A stretch of DNA of 13,926 bases from Campylobacterota bacterium (GTDB lineage Bacteria; Campylobacterota; Campylobacteria; Campylobacterales; Sulfurovaceae). Position numbers and translations under genes: made by a program. Under the pieces are notes generated by a model. It saw only the letters and a program-made list of their open reading frames with translations, had not been told where the DNA came from and searched no databases. Shown in pieces: positions 1-7,536 of the stretch (its first letter is position 1; every line of letters starts with the position of its first letter). The DNA lies in contig JAADEA010000084.1 in NCBI GenBank assembly GCA_013153675.1, positions 1-13,926 on the forward strand. Direction: 5' to 3'.

Positions 1-24
1 GATAAAGTGCCAAAAGGCACCTTA
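1..24 (-). terminator. Intrinsic terminator after rplQ
   Basis: Read on the minus strand, the rplQ stop codon runs straight into a hairpin: AAGGTGCC, loop TTTT, GGCACTTT. This gives 8 bp with one G-U pair (4-11 with 16-23), followed by TTTATC to the window edge. The stem partly contains the TAA stop. It would end the alpha block transcript. The U-tract is short and mixed and runs off the window, so its full length cannot be judged. Confidence 0.65.
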
Positions 25-372
25 AACTAATTCAATAATTGCCATTTCAGCAGCATCACCTCTTCTAAATCTTGTTTTAATAATTCTGGTATATCCACCT
101 TTTCTTTCGCTATATCTTGGAGCAATCTCTTCTACTAATTTCTTAGTAGCTTTTTTATGCTGCAATTTAGCAAATACTGCCCTATGGGCATTAAAATCAC
201 CCTTTCTTGCTCTTGTAATTAATCTTTCATAATATTTTCTTAACTCTTTTGCCTTTGGCAAAGTTGTCTCAATTCTCTCATGCTCAGTTAAAGCAATTGC
301 TAAATTTTTTAACAAAGCAGCACGATGAGAAGAGGTTCTGCCAAGTTTTCTATATCCATGCTTATGCCTCAT
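22..372 (-). CDS. rplQ: Large ribosomal subunit protein L17
   Basis: This 116-residue protein matches bacterial L17 over its whole length. It opens [20 protein letters not shown], followed by the conserved stretch [16 protein letters not shown] near residues 44-59 and the GGYTRI motif near residues 92-97. L17 is a 50S protein near the exit-tunnel rim that binds 23S rRNA. The start ATG is preceded by AAAGGAT, which overlaps the rpoA stop codon; only 10 bases separate the genes, so translation is probably coupled to rpoA. It is the last gene of the cluster, and a hairpin terminator overlaps its stop codon. Length is within the usual 116-130 range, with no sign of damage. Confidence 0.97.
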   Translation of the reverse strand: MRHKHGYRKLGRTSSHRAALLKNLAIALTEHERIETTLPKAKELRKYYERLITRARKGDFNAHRAVFAKLQHKKATKKLVEEIAPRYSERKGGYTRIIKTRFRRGDAAEMAIIELV

Positions 373-382
373 CGTCTATCCT

Positions 383-1384
383 TTATGCTTTTAATTCTTC
401 AAGTTTGGCTCTAAGAGCCTTTTCTAACTCTGGAGAGATTTCAAAATCTTCTCCAAAACCATGTTTTGCGAGCATCTCTTTAATCTCATCAAAAGATTTT
501 TTACCTAAATTTTTAATATTTTTAATCTCGCTCTCTTTCATTAATACAAGTTCACCTAAATATTTTATTCCAGCTCTATCTAAAGAGTTATAACTTCTAA
601 CACTAAGTCCTAATGTATCAATAGGAATTAAGAAAGGTTTTAGCTCATTTGCCTTAGCGCTATCTCCACCCTTTACGCTATCTAAATCCAAATCAAAAAT
701 ATTTCCAAATACAGATAACTGCTTACTCATTACCTCTAAAGCATTTTTAAAGGCGTCAACTGGAGTAATTTGTCCATCTGTTTCAATATCAAATACAATC
801 CTCTCATAATTTGGATTATCTTCCACTAATACATTTTCAATTTGGTAAGTAGCCCTCTTTACTGGAGTAAAGAAAGCATCCAATGCAATAGCACCAGCTG
901 CCACCTCTTCTCTTAACTCTTCACTTGGAACATATCCAAGCCCTTTAGTAATCTCTAAAGTAAAATTTAACTCACCATCTTCATTTAAAGAGGCAACAAC
1001 TATATCCTCTTTTATAACATCTACTTTGTCATTAACAAGGTCTGAAGATTTAATCTCCATAGGACCTTTAAAACTATAACTTACTACTGCTCTATCAAGA
1101 TCATCTTTTATCTTAAATCTTATATTTTTTAAATTTATAATAAATTGAGCAATATCCTCTTTCATTCCTCTAATTGAATCAAACTCATGGGCAGCCCCTT
1201 CAATTTTAATAGAGATAGGAGCATACCCCACAGAACTTCCAAGCAAAAGGCGACGAAGAGGATGAGCCAAAGTAATTGCATATCCACTCTCAAAAGGAAA
1301 AGCAATAATTTTTGCTCTATTTTCACTTACCTCTTCTACCTTAACCTCATTAGGAACAAAGGGTGTTGTTTTAATCTTTTTCAT
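383..1384 (-). CDS. rpoA: DNA-directed RNA polymerase subunit alpha
   Basis: The alpha subunit nucleates polymerase assembly as a dimer and contacts activators and UP elements. The 333-residue protein has the N-terminal assembly domain (about 20-230), with the dimer and beta-contact motif HPLRRLLLGSSVGYAP at 41-56. A flexible linker (about 231-250) follows, then the C-terminal helix-hairpin-helix domain (about 251-310). The DNA-contacting residues of E. coli R265, N268, G296, K298 and S299 match R263, N266, G294, K296 and S297 here. The positions equivalent to E. coli C269 and K271 are S267 and D269. Start: ATG with AAAGGCG six bases upstream, 20 bases after rpsD. Downstream rplQ is closely coupled. 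The order rpsM-rpsK-rpsD-rpoA-rplQ is the standard alpha operon. Confidence 0.98.
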   Translation of the reverse strand: MKKIKTTPFVPNEVKVEEVSENRAKIIAFPFESGYAITLAHPLRRLLLGSSVGYAPISIKIEGAAHEFDSIRGMKEDIAQFIINLKNIRFKIKDDLDRAVVSYSFKGPMEIKSSDLVNDKVDVIKEDIVVASLNEDGELNFTLEITKGLGYVPSEELREEVAAGAIALDAFFTPVKRATYQIENVLVEDNPNYERIVFDIETDGQITPVDAFKNALEVMSKQLSVFGNIFDLDLDSVKGGDSAKANELKPFLIPIDTLGLSVRSYNSLDRAGIKYLGELVLMKESEIKNIKNLGKKSFDEIKEMLAKHGFGEDFEISPELEKALRAKLEELKA

Positions 1385-1404
1385 ATCAATCGCCTTTGCT
1401 ACTA

Positions 1405-2031
1405 TTATTTAGAATATAGCTCTACAATGAAACGCTCATTTACAGGAATTTTTACCTCTTCACGCTCTGGAATTCTTGTAAAGATACCAAAAAGTTTATC
1501 TTTATCTACATCAACCCACTCAACAATTCCAGTTTGATTAGTAAGCTCGATTGAGCGTAATATTTGAGGGTTTTTCTTACTCTTTTCTCTAATTTCAATT
1601 TTTTGTCCAGGTTTTACTCTATAAGATGGAATATTTACTCTTTTTCCATCTACTAAAATATGTCCATGAGTTACAAGCTGTCTTGCAAAAGCTCTTGTTG
1701 TTGCAAATCCCATTCTATAAACTACATTATCAAGTCTTTGTTCAAGAAGCTGAATTAATACCTCTCCTGTATTTCCCTCTCTTCTTGCAGCTTCTCTAAA
1801 AAGATTTCTAAATTGCTTCTCAGCCACACCATACATAAATTTAGCTTTTTGCTTCTCTCTTAATTGCATTCCATATTCACTAATTTTTGCACGTCTTTGT
1901 CCATGCTGTCCTGGAGGATAGGGTCTTTTTTGAAGGGCACTCTTACCAGCTAATCTACGCTCACCCTTCAACCCTAAATCTACTCCTAATCTTCTTTCAA
2001 TTTTTTCTCTTGGACCAGTATATCTTGCCAT
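1405..2031 (-). CDS. rpsD: Small ribosomal subunit protein S4
   Basis: S4 is a primary 16S rRNA binder that starts 30S assembly at the five-way junction; in enteric bacteria it also represses the alpha operon by binding the leader mRNA. The 208-residue protein begins [16 protein letters not shown]. It carries the S4 RNA-binding domain at about 98-160, including RLDNVVYR and the loop [17 protein letters not shown]. No cysteines are present near the N-terminus, so it is the zinc-free form. Ribosome binding site GGTAGGGAA lies just before the ATG. The 31-base gap after rpsK is the second largest in the cluster and contains a TATAAT that may be an internal promoter. Autogenous control here is inference. 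Confidence 0.98.
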   Translation of the reverse strand: MARYTGPREKIERRLGVDLGLKGERRLAGKSALQKRPYPPGQHGQRRAKISEYGMQLREKQKAKFMYGVAEKQFRNLFREAARREGNTGEVLIQLLEQRLDNVVYRMGFATTRAFARQLVTHGHILVDGKRVNIPSYRVKPGQKIEIREKSKKNPQILRSIELTNQTGIVEWVDVDKDKLFGIFTRIPEREEVKIPVNERFIVELYSK

Positions 2032-2067
2032 TTTCCCTACCTTTTTAATTTAAATTTATAAATTATA
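2032..2067 (-). promoter_or_regulatory. Possible internal promoter before rpsD
   Basis: On the minus strand a perfect TATAAT (2067-2062) spans the rpsK stop codon, and a second TATAAA lies at 2060-2055. A start near 2055 would leave a leader of about 24 bases including the rpsD ribosome binding site. No -35 box is visible; the upstream stretch is purine-rich coding sequence rather than the T-rich run often seen in Campylobacterota promoters. AT-rich sequence gives such matches by chance, so this is tentative. Confidence 0.3.
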
Positions 2068-2440
2068 CTCTTCTCTTTTTACGTGGGCGACAACCATTAT
2101 GTGGAAGTGGAGTTATATCTTTAAAGAAAATTACTCTAATTCCTTCCACCGCTCCTACACTCTTAATAGCAGTTTCTCTACCAGGTCCAGGACCTTGCAC
2201 CTTAATTCCTACCTCTTTAATTCCATACTCTTTTGCTTTTGCCATAGCATCTTCTACAGCTTGTTGAGCAGCATATGGAGTAGATTTTTTACTACCCTTA
2301 AATCCAAGAGCTCCTGCACTGCTCCAAGTTAATACATTACCCATCTCATCAGTTACAGTTACAACTGTATTATTAAAAGTTGCTGCAATATATACAACTC
2401 CCTTTGCAACTTGCTTTTTAATCTTTTTCTTTTTTGCCAT
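2063..2440 (-). CDS. rpsK: Small ribosomal subunit protein S11
   Basis: S11 sits on the 30S platform close to the E-site mRNA path. The 125-residue protein has the lysine-rich N-terminus [10 protein letters not shown], the family signature [13 protein letters not shown] near residues 81-93, and the C-terminal [12 protein letters not shown]. The Asn-Gly in that tail (N115-G116) is the site that converts to isoaspartate in E. coli S11; conversion here is inferred from family knowledge. Start ATG follows GGAGTGG, 12 bases after rpsM. The neighbours rpsM and rpsD match the alpha operon order. Length and motifs are normal. Confidence 0.98.
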   Translation of the reverse strand: MAKKKKIKKQVAKGVVYIAATFNNTVVTVTDEMGNVLTWSSAGALGFKGSKKSTPYAAQQAVEDAMAKAKEYGIKEVGIKVQGPGPGRETAIKSVGAVEGIRVIFFKDITPLPHNGCRPRKKRRV

Positions 2441-2452
2441 CTTCTACCACTC

Positions 2453-2818
2453 CTATTTTGCTGAACCTACAGTTTTTCTTTTACCCTTGCGGGTTCTTGC
2501 ATTAGTTTTTGTTCTTTGACCACGTACAGGAAGACCCTTTCTATGTCTAAGACCTCTATAATTTCCAAGATCCATTAAAGCTTTAATATCCATCATAACC
2601 TTTTTTCTAAGGTCTCCCTCTACCACATAATTTTCTTGAATCTCTTTACGAATAGTAGCAATTTCTGCTTCTGTTAACTCATAAACTCTCTTATCATAAC
2701 TAATACCAGTAGCATCCAAAATTTTTCTTGATGTAGCTAAACCAATACCATAGATATATGGCAAAGCATACTCAATTCTCTTATTTTTTGGTAAATCAAC
2801 ACCTGCAATACGTGCCAT
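2453..2818 (-). CDS. rpsM: Small ribosomal subunit protein S13
   Basis: S13 lies in the 30S head, contacts the P-site tRNA and forms bridges to L5 of the large subunit. The 121-residue protein shows [10 protein letters not shown] at the start and the helix-two-turn-helix region [14 protein letters not shown] (about 22-35). The C-terminal signature is [20 protein letters not shown], followed by a basic tail that reaches the P site. The ATG lies two bases after the rpmJ stop, and its AAGGA site lies in the last codons of rpmJ, so the two are probably coupled. In E. coli rpsM opens the alpha operon; here rpmJ precedes it in the same unit, as in Helicobacter. Confidence 0.98.
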   Translation of the reverse strand: MARIAGVDLPKNKRIEYALPYIYGIGLATSRKILDATGISYDKRVYELTEAEIATIRKEIQENYVVEGDLRKKVMMDIKALMDLGNYRGLRHRKGLPVRGQRTKTNARTRKGKRKTVGSAK

Positions 2819-2820
2819 GT

Positions 2821-2934
2821 CTATCCTTGTCTTTGTTTATGTTTTGGATTTTTACAAATTACTCTTACAACACCTTTTCTTCTAATGATTTTGCAATCAT
2901 CACAAATCTTCTTTACCGATGGTCTAACTTTCAT
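2821..2934 (-). CDS. rpmJ: Large ribosomal subunit protein L36 (zinc form)
   Basis: This 37-residue zinc-ribbon protein binds 23S rRNA. The sequence begins [14 protein letters not shown] and has zinc ligands C11, C14, C27 and H32, so it is the zinc-containing form. The start is the ATG at 2934-2932, with GGAGA six to seven bases upstream. The reading frame stays open upstream to a GTG at 3036, but that extension runs through a strongly structured RNA, lacks a ribosome binding site and is foreign to the family, so it is excluded. It is the first gene after the 148-base infA-rpmJ gap and probably the first target of any control exerted by the RNA structure there. Confidence 0.96.
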   Translation of the reverse strand: MKVRPSVKKICDDCKIIRRKGVVRVICKNPKHKQRQG

Positions 2935-3082
2935 TATCTTCTCCAAAAAAGAAATTGCACCTAATAGTGTGTGGATAGTTGAGTCTAAACTATCCAGCCC
3001 TTGTATAAGTGGTGCATTTATACAAAGGCTCTTCACACAGAAAACCCAATAATTTGGGGTGCCAATTTTATCTAAAATTTGC
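2935..3082 (-). ncRNA. Structured leader RNA, three-way junction, upstream of rpmJ
   Basis: This is the largest gap inside the operon. The minus-strand RNA can form a closing helix GTGTG (3038-3034) with CACAC (2971-2967). It encloses a 13-bp arm (3030-3018 with 3008-2996, one G-U pair, 9-base loop) and an arm of 8 bp (2995-2988 with 2980-2973, 7-base loop). The two arms abut with no unpaired base, which suggests coaxial stacking. TGCACC in the first loop (3016-3011) is fully complementary to GGTGCA at 2961-2956, a possible pseudoknot about 12 bases before the rpmJ GGAGA. A 5-bp hairpin followed by TTTT lies upstream (3058-3045). The folding is seen in the sequence; a role in autogenous control by a ribosomal protein is inference from its position. 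Confidence 0.65.
3041..3058 (-). terminator. Weak terminator-like hairpin in the infA-rpmJ leader
   Basis: On the minus strand CCCAA (3058-3054), loop ATTA and TTGGG (3049-3045) form a 5-bp hairpin followed directly by TTTTCT. Five base pairs is short for an intrinsic terminator, so it may be only an attenuator or part of the leader fold. The bases TTGG at 3065-3062 can instead pair with CCAA at 3057-3054, an alternative to the hairpin. Confidence 0.3.
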
Positions 3083-3091
3083 TTATTTATA
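3079..3091 (-). promoter_or_regulatory. Possible internal promoter for rpmJ and the alpha block
   Basis: TATAAA (3091-3086 on the minus strand) straddles the end of infA, with a further TAAAAT at 3070-3065. Either would start transcripts just before the structured rpmJ leader. No recognisable -35 box is present. The position is sensible, but the AT-rich context makes chance matches common. Confidence 0.25.
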
Positions 3092-3301
3092 CCTAAAAGT
3101 TATTCTTCCCTTATCTAAACTATAGGGACTAAGTTCCACTTTTACCTTATCACCAGGCATAATCCTAATATAATGCATTCTCATCTTACCGGCAATATGG
3201 CATAATACTACATGACCATTTTCCAACTCTACTTTAAAAGTAGCATTTGGTAACGCTTCAATTACTTTTCCATCAACTTCAATTACATCGCCTTTTGCCA
3301 T
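3083..3301 (-). CDS. infA: Translation initiation factor IF-1
   Basis: IF1 binds the 30S A site during initiation and assists IF2 and IF3. The 72-residue protein is a single S1-like OB fold covering nearly its full length. It carries the family motifs [20 protein letters not shown], then [16 protein letters not shown] and the C-terminal RITFRYK. A very strong ribosome binding site, GGGAGGAG, precedes the ATG. It follows map by 10 bases and is separated from rpmJ by the structured leader. The map-infA-rpmJ order occurs in Helicobacter and in Gram-positive bacteria; enteric bacteria keep infA elsewhere. Confidence 0.97.
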   Translation of the reverse strand: MAKGDVIEVDGKVIEALPNATFKVELENGHVVLCHIAGKMRMHYIRIMPGDKVKVELSPYSLDKGRITFRYK

Positions 3302-3311
3302 TTCTCCTCCC

Positions 3312-4067
3312 TTATGGTAATGTTAAAATTTCTGCTTTTCCATTAATTACAGCTACTTGATGTTCATAATGGCTCGTTCTTAACCCATCTTCGCTTACTA
3401 CACTCCAATTATCTTCCAATAATTTAGGAGTGCCACTCTTTTGACAAACCATTGGCTCTAAGCAAAAAACCATTCCATTTTTTATTTTTGGACCATTTTT
3501 TGGAGATCCCTCTACATAATTTAATATATTTGGCTCTTCATGAGGCTTTTTACCAATACCATGACCACAATAATCTCTCAATGGAACAAAACCTGCTTCT
3601 TTAATTGTCTCTTCAATAATATAACTTAACTCTTTAAACCTAAGTCCTGGCTTTATAGCATCAATTGCTCTATATAAAGCCTCTTTAGAAACATCTATAA
3701 GCTTTTGATCTATATTAGATATCTCTCCTACCCCTATAGTTATAGCTCCATCTCCATAATATCCATCAATCTTACTTCCAATATCAAGCCCAATTATATC
3801 ACCCTCTTTTAATTTATAATCAGTAGGTATTCCATGAATAATAACTTCATTAACAGAGGTACAAATAGAGGCTGGAAATCCATAAAGTCCTTTAAAAGAT
3901 GGCTCAGCTCCTAAAGAGCGAAGATACTCTTCTGCCGCTTGATCAATTTCAATGAGACTCACACCAGGTTTTATAAAACCCTTTAAAAATTCAAGAGTTT
4001 TGCCGACAGCTTTGCCGGCAACTCTTAATTTTTCAATCTCTTTTGGTTTTCTAATGGGTATTGCCAT
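3312..4067 (-). CDS. map: Type I methionine aminopeptidase
   Basis: This cytoplasmic enzyme removes the initiator methionine from new proteins whose second residue is small. The 251-residue length and pita-bread fold motifs match the bacterial type I family without an N-terminal extension. All five metal ligands are present: D95 and D106 (in IIGLDIG and DGYYGDG), H169 (in CGHGIG), E204 (in FCLEPM) and E235. The substrate-binding histidines equivalent to E. coli H79 and H178 are H78 and H176. Its ATG overlaps the secY stop as TAATG, and only a weak AGG lies upstream, so translation probably depends on coupling to secY. adk, often found between secY and map in other phyla, is absent. Confidence 0.97.
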   Translation of the reverse strand: MAIPIRKPKEIEKLRVAGKAVGKTLEFLKGFIKPGVSLIEIDQAAEEYLRSLGAEPSFKGLYGFPASICTSVNEVIIHGIPTDYKLKEGDIIGLDIGSKIDGYYGDGAITIGVGEISNIDQKLIDVSKEALYRAIDAIKPGLRFKELSYIIEETIKEAGFVPLRDYCGHGIGKKPHEEPNILNYVEGSPKNGPKIKNGMVFCLEPMVCQKSGTPKLLEDNWSVVSEDGLRTSHYEHQVAVINGKAEILTLP

Positions 4068-5329
4068 TAAAAACCTGTCGCACTTAAAATTTGATATTGA
4101 TTCATTGTTCTTTGAGCCTCAATCTTTCTCATTGTATCTAACGCAACTTGAACAACAATCAATACGGCAGTTCCTCCAAAATAGAAAGTTGCTCCAAGTT
4201 TATTAATCAAGATAAAAGGTAAGGTAGAGATAGTTGCTAAATATAAAGCACCCCAAAATGTCAATTTACTCGCTACATCATTTAAAAATTGAACTGTCTG
4301 CTCCCCTGGTCTAATTCCTGGAATAAAACCACCTTGTCTTTTTAAATTATCAGCAATATCCTTTGCATTAAATGCAATTGATGCATAAAAGAATGAAAAG
4401 AATACAACCAATGCAAAAAGAAGCAAATTATATAACCATCCACCAGGAGTTAGAGCATCAGCAATAGATAAAAGAATTGGATTTGAAGTGGCTTTAATTA
4501 AAGTTAATGGAAACATTAAAATAGCACTTGCAAAAATTGGAGGTATAACTCCTGATAAATTTACCCTTACTGGAATATAGTTCATCACTCTTTTATGCTG
4601 ATTTTGCATAATTGTTTTTCTTGAATAAGAGATTGGGATTCTTCTCTCTCCAAGCTCCACATAAATAATTATTAATATAGTAGCTATCATTATTGCAAAA
4701 ATAACCAAAACTTTTAAAAAGCTCATCGATCCAGAATTTACCGCCGCAATAGTATTATTTATAGCAGCAGGTATACCAGATACAATTCCAGCAAAGATAA
4801 TTAAAGAGATACCATTTCCAATACCTCTTTGAGTAATTTGTTCACCAAACCACATTAAAAGCATTGTTCCAGTCAACATAGAAAAGACTGCCAAAGTAAT
4901 AAAGGTCATAGAATCTATTGTAACAGCACTTTGCCCGTGAGCTCCCGTCATTGATTGTAATCCAATAGATACTCCAAAGGCTTGAATAATAGTAATTAAG
5001 ATAGTGGTATATCTAATAATTTGCATATATTTAACCATTCCATCTCTCTCTTTTTTCATCTGTCCAAGAGCTGGAAAGGTTGCTGCTAAAAGCTCCATAA
5101 TAATTGAAGCAGTAATATATGGCATTACACCCAACGAGATAATACTAAGCCTTTGAAGAGCATTTCCACTAAACATATTAGCAAGCCCCAGGGCATTATT
5201 TGCATTTTTATCGAAAAATTGTTTTATTACTTCTAAATCAACTCCGGGAACTGGCACATATGCCAATACCCTATAGGCAAAAAGAAAGCCAAGAGTGATC
5301 ATTATTTTTTGAACTAATGGATTTTTCAT
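4067..5329 (-). CDS. secY: Protein translocase channel subunit SecY
   Basis: SecY forms the inner-membrane channel with SecE and SecG for export and membrane insertion. The 420-residue protein shows ten hydrophobic segments at about 8-28, 62-83, 106-124, 142-161, 172-192, 204-224, 260-279, 299-319, 357-375 and 381-398. The conserved TQRGIGNGIS (166-175) and the cytoplasmic loop with GERRIP (227-232), where SecA and the ribosome bind, are intact. The ATG at 5329 is chosen because AGGAAG lies five bases upstream. A GTG one codon earlier would be only two bases from that site. The start overlaps the end of rplO, and the stop overlaps the map start. This is the usual last position of the spc block. 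Confidence 0.97.
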   Translation of the reverse strand: MKNPLVQKIMITLGFLFAYRVLAYVPVPGVDLEVIKQFFDKNANNALGLANMFSGNALQRLSIISLGVMPYITASIIMELLAATFPALGQMKKERDGMVKYMQIIRYTTILITIIQAFGVSIGLQSMTGAHGQSAVTIDSMTFITLAVFSMLTGTMLLMWFGEQITQRGIGNGISLIIFAGIVSGIPAAINNTIAAVNSGSMSFLKVLVIFAIMIATILIIIYVELGERRIPISYSRKTIMQNQHKRVMNYIPVRVNLSGVIPPIFASAILMFPLTLIKATSNPILLSIADALTPGGWLYNLLLFALVVFFSFFYASIAFNAKDIADNLKRQGGFIPGIRPGEQTVQFLNDVASKLTFWGALYLATISTLPFILINKLGATFYFGGTAVLIVVQVALDTMRKIEAQRTMNQYQILSATGF

Positions 5330-5331
5330 CA

Positions 5332-5730
5332 CTACTTCCTACTTGTAGTTACAGCTTCATCCTTAATTTTAGCTGCCAACTCTTTGGCACCTTTGCCAAT
5401 AAGTTTTACTTTTGTTACATTTTTACTAAGTTTATAAACACCTCTAATAGTCTCTAATGTAATCTCTTCTAACTCAGTAATTTTTACAACTTTATCTACA
5501 TTAATTGCCACTGGCTTTTGAACCCTTGACTTAAATCCAACCTTTGGAAGTCTTTTTGCAAGAGGCATTTGACCACCTTCAAATCCTCTCTTTCTTTTAT
5601 ATCCTGCTCTTGACTTTTGTCCTTTTTGACCACGTCCAGCAGTCTTTCCTGTTCCAGATCCTTGCCCACGCCCTACTCTCTTTTTTTTATGAACAGAACC
5701 TGGAGCTGGTTTAAGTTGTTCCAATCCCAT
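5332..5730 (-). CDS. rplO: Large ribosomal subunit protein L15
   Basis: L15 is a late-assembly 50S protein with a long basic N-terminal extension that penetrates 23S rRNA. The 132-residue protein begins [20 protein letters not shown], followed by the glycine- and arginine-rich stretch with [20 protein letters not shown] (about 24-43) and [15 protein letters not shown]. It is a little shorter than the E. coli protein. AAGGAG stands five bases before the ATG, nine bases after rpsE. In most proteobacteria rpmD (L30) lies between rpsE and rplO; there is no room for it here. The secY ribosome binding site lies in its final codons. Confidence 0.97.
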   Translation of the reverse strand: MGLEQLKPAPGSVHKKKRVGRGQGSGTGKTAGRGQKGQKSRAGYKRKRGFEGGQMPLAKRLPKVGFKSRVQKPVAINVDKVVKITELEEITLETIRGVYKLSKNVTKVKLIGKGAKELAAKIKDEAVTTSRK

Positions 5731-5739
5731 AATAGCTCC

Positions 5740-6198
5740 TTATCCCTTAATTCTTTTTAGTGCCTCAATTGTACATCTTACCAAATTATTTGGATTATTT
5801 GATCCAATTGATTTTGCAATAATATCTTTAATTCCAACAAGCTCTATTACAGGACGTGCTGCACCTCCAGCAATCATTCCTGTACCCTCTGCTGCTGGCT
5901 TTAAAATAATCTTACTTGCATTATATTTATGCTCAATATCATGAGCAATAGTAGTTCCTTTAATATTTATCTTAACAAGATTTTTAAAGGCATCATCTAT
6001 TGCCTTTTTAATAGCATCAGGAACCTCTTTTGCCTTTCCATAACCATAACCAACAATACCTTTTCTATTTCCAACTACAACTAAAGCAGTAAATCTAAAT
6101 CTTCTACCACCTTTTACCACTTTAGTTACTCTACCAATATTTACAACTATCTCTTCAAATTCTTCTCTATTAATATTTCCAATATTACTCATTTCCAT
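5740..6198 (-). CDS. rpsE: Small ribosomal subunit protein S5
   Basis: S5 sits at the 30S mRNA entry side and affects decoding accuracy. The 152-residue protein has the N-terminal double-stranded-RNA-binding-like domain, with [20 protein letters not shown] (about 21-40) and [18 protein letters not shown]. The C-terminal domain carries [21 protein letters not shown]. The first ATG is chosen over the one two codons later because AAGGAAG is four bases from the first and too far from the second. It follows rplR by nine bases and precedes rplO directly. The sequence is ordinary for Campylobacterota. Confidence 0.97.
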   Translation of the reverse strand: MEMSNIGNINREEFEEIVVNIGRVTKVVKGGRRFRFTALVVVGNRKGIVGYGYGKAKEVPDAIKKAIDDAFKNLVKINIKGTTIAHDIEHKYNASKIILKPAAEGTGMIAGGAARPVIELVGIKDIIAKSIGSNNPNNLVRCTIEALKRIKG

Positions 6199-6207
6199 GC
6201 CACTTCC

Positions 6208-6564
6208 TTAAAATTTAATACCATTTTCTCTTAAAGAGTCTGCAAAAGCAGCAACTACACCATGATATAAATATCCATTTCTATCAAATACGATAGTCTC
6301 AATCTTTAACTCTTTTAATTTTGCTGCTAAATCTTCACCTACCTTTTTAGCAGCATCTTTGTTAGCCTTTAATCCAAGCTTTTTACCATCGCTATATGCT
6401 AATGTATGTCCTTTAGTATCATCTATTGCTTGAGCATAGATATGTCTATTAGACTTATAAATAGTTACTCTTGGCTTAGCAGCAGTTCCGCTTATTTTGC
6501 CTCTAATTCTCTTTTTTCTTTGAAGGCGACGTCTCTTTTTATCTTCTAATACACTCTTTAGCAT
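6208..6564 (-). CDS. rplR: Large ribosomal subunit protein L18
   Basis: L18 binds 5S rRNA and, together with L5, helps dock it into the central protuberance. The 118-residue protein has the basic N-terminus [18 protein letters not shown], the core motif [19 protein letters not shown] (about 31-49), and the C-terminal [20 protein letters not shown] with ENGIKF at the end. AAGGAG is found seven bases before the ATG, overlapping the spacer after rplF. The neighbours rplF and rpsE are in the standard spc order, and the length is typical. Confidence 0.97.
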   Translation of the reverse strand: MLKSVLEDKKRRRLQRKKRIRGKISGTAAKPRVTIYKSNRHIYAQAIDDTKGHTLAYSDGKKLGLKANKDAAKKVGEDLAAKLKELKIETIVFDRNGYLYHGVVAAFADSLRENGIKF

Positions 6565-6575
6565 CTCAATACTCC

Positions 6576-7112
6576 TTACTTACCAGCTGCTTTACCAGCT
6601 TTTCTAATGATAACCTCATCAGTATATTTAATTCCTTTACCCTTATATGGCTCAGGCGGACGGAATGCTCTAATCTCTGCTGCAACTTGACCAACTTGTT
6701 GTTTATCTGTTCCGCTTACAGTAATAATATTTTTATCTACCTTAATATCAATTCCATCTGGAATCTCATAAACAATTGGATGTGAAAAACCAAGCTGCAT
6801 CTCCAACTTTTTACCATTTACATTTGCACGATAACCAACTCCATTAATTTCGAGTTTTTTAACAAACCCTTTATCTAAACCTATTAAGATATTATTAAAT
6901 AAAGATCTATATGTTCCCCAATAAGCAGAAGCTTGTTTATTATCTCCTACTCTTTTGAATTTTACCATATTTCCATCAATTTCAACTTCAACGCGTCCAA
7001 AAGTTTCAAGACGCTTTTCTAAATTACCTTTTTTTGCAATAATAGCTGTACCATCTACCTTAACTTCTATTCCGGCAGGGATGGTAACAGGTTGTTTACC
7101 TATTCTTGACAT
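6576..7112 (-). CDS. rplF: Large ribosomal subunit protein L6
   Basis: L6 lies near the sarcin-ricin loop and the factor-binding site of the 50S subunit. The protein has two related beta-alpha domains and the C-terminal signature [20 protein letters not shown]. The start is placed at the ATG giving [14 protein letters not shown] (178 residues), because AGGGAGGAT lies four bases upstream. A TTG six codons earlier would overlap the rpsH stop and add residues absent from the family. The ribosome binding site itself falls at the end of rpsH, so coupling is likely. rplR follows after 11 bases. Confidence 0.97.
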   Translation of the reverse strand: MSRIGKQPVTIPAGIEVKVDGTAIIAKKGNLEKRLETFGRVEVEIDGNMVKFKRVGDNKQASAYWGTYRSLFNNILIGLDKGFVKKLEINGVGYRANVNGKKLEMQLGFSHPIVYEIPDGIDIKVDKNIITVSGTDKQQVGQVAAEIRAFRPPEPYKGKGIKYTDEVIIRKAGKAAGK

Positions 7113-7123
7113 TCTATCCTCCC

Positions 7124-7522
7124 TTACCAAATACTACAAATTACTTCACCACCTACATTCTCTTTGTAGGCTACATCATTTGGCAAAATACCCTTGCTCG
7201 TTGAAACTATTAAAGTTCCATATCCATTCTTAAATCTTTTGATATCTTCTTTACCTCTATAAACCCTTCTTCCAGGCTTAGAGATTCTTTTAATTTCATT
7301 TATTGGGCTTTTGCCATTTTCATCATACTTTAATACAACTTTAATAATCTTTTTATTATTCCCAAGATCTTCTACACTATAACTTTCAATATAACCTTTA
7401 TCAGCAAATATTGAAACTATTGCCTCTATTGTTTTAGAGTAAAGAAGCTCGGTAGTCTCCAGCTTTCTCATAGCTGCATTTCTAATTCTTGTTAATGAAT
7501 CAGCAATAATATCTGTCATCAT
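7124..7522 (-). CDS. rpsH: Small ribosomal subunit protein S8
   Basis: S8 binds helix 21 of 16S rRNA and nucleates the 30S platform; in E. coli it represses the spc operon by binding mRNA near rplE. The 132-residue protein starts [20 protein letters not shown]. It ends with the conserved [13 protein letters not shown] and [17 protein letters not shown] motifs, then [11 protein letters not shown]. The first of two tandem ATGs is preferred because GGAG is six bases away, and Helicobacter and Campylobacter S8 proteins also have two residues before the DII/DLI motif. It follows rpsN by 14 bases. Any regulatory role here is untested. Confidence 0.96.
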   Translation of the reverse strand: MMTDIIADSLTRIRNAAMRKLETTELLYSKTIEAIVSIFADKGYIESYSVEDLGNNKKIIKVVLKYDENGKSPINEIKRISKPGRRVYRGKEDIKRFKNGYGTLIVSTSKGILPNDVAYKENVGGEVICSIW

Positions 7523-7536
7523 CTCTTACTCCTTAA

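Noticed and set aside
249..593. Plus-strand open frames opposite rplQ/rpoA and similar ones elsewhere (for example 8874-9218 and 11109-11372)
   Set aside because: They lie antisense to intact conserved genes, are rich in serine, phenylalanine and leucine as expected from reading purine-rich genes backwards, and match no family I recognise.
2935..3036. A 71-residue reading frame extending rpmJ upstream to a GTG at 3036
   Set aside because: The 34 extra residues are encoded by the junction arms, lack a ribosome binding site and have no counterpart in L36. The ATG at 2934 has GGAGA and gives a normal 37-residue protein.
5330..5332. A GTG start one codon before the secY ATG
   Set aside because: It is only two bases from AGGAAG, whereas the ATG is five bases away.
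7113..7130. A TTG start adding six residues to L6
   Set aside because: It overlaps the rpsH stop; the ATG at 7112 has a strong AGGGAGGAT site and the family N-terminus MSRIGKQP.
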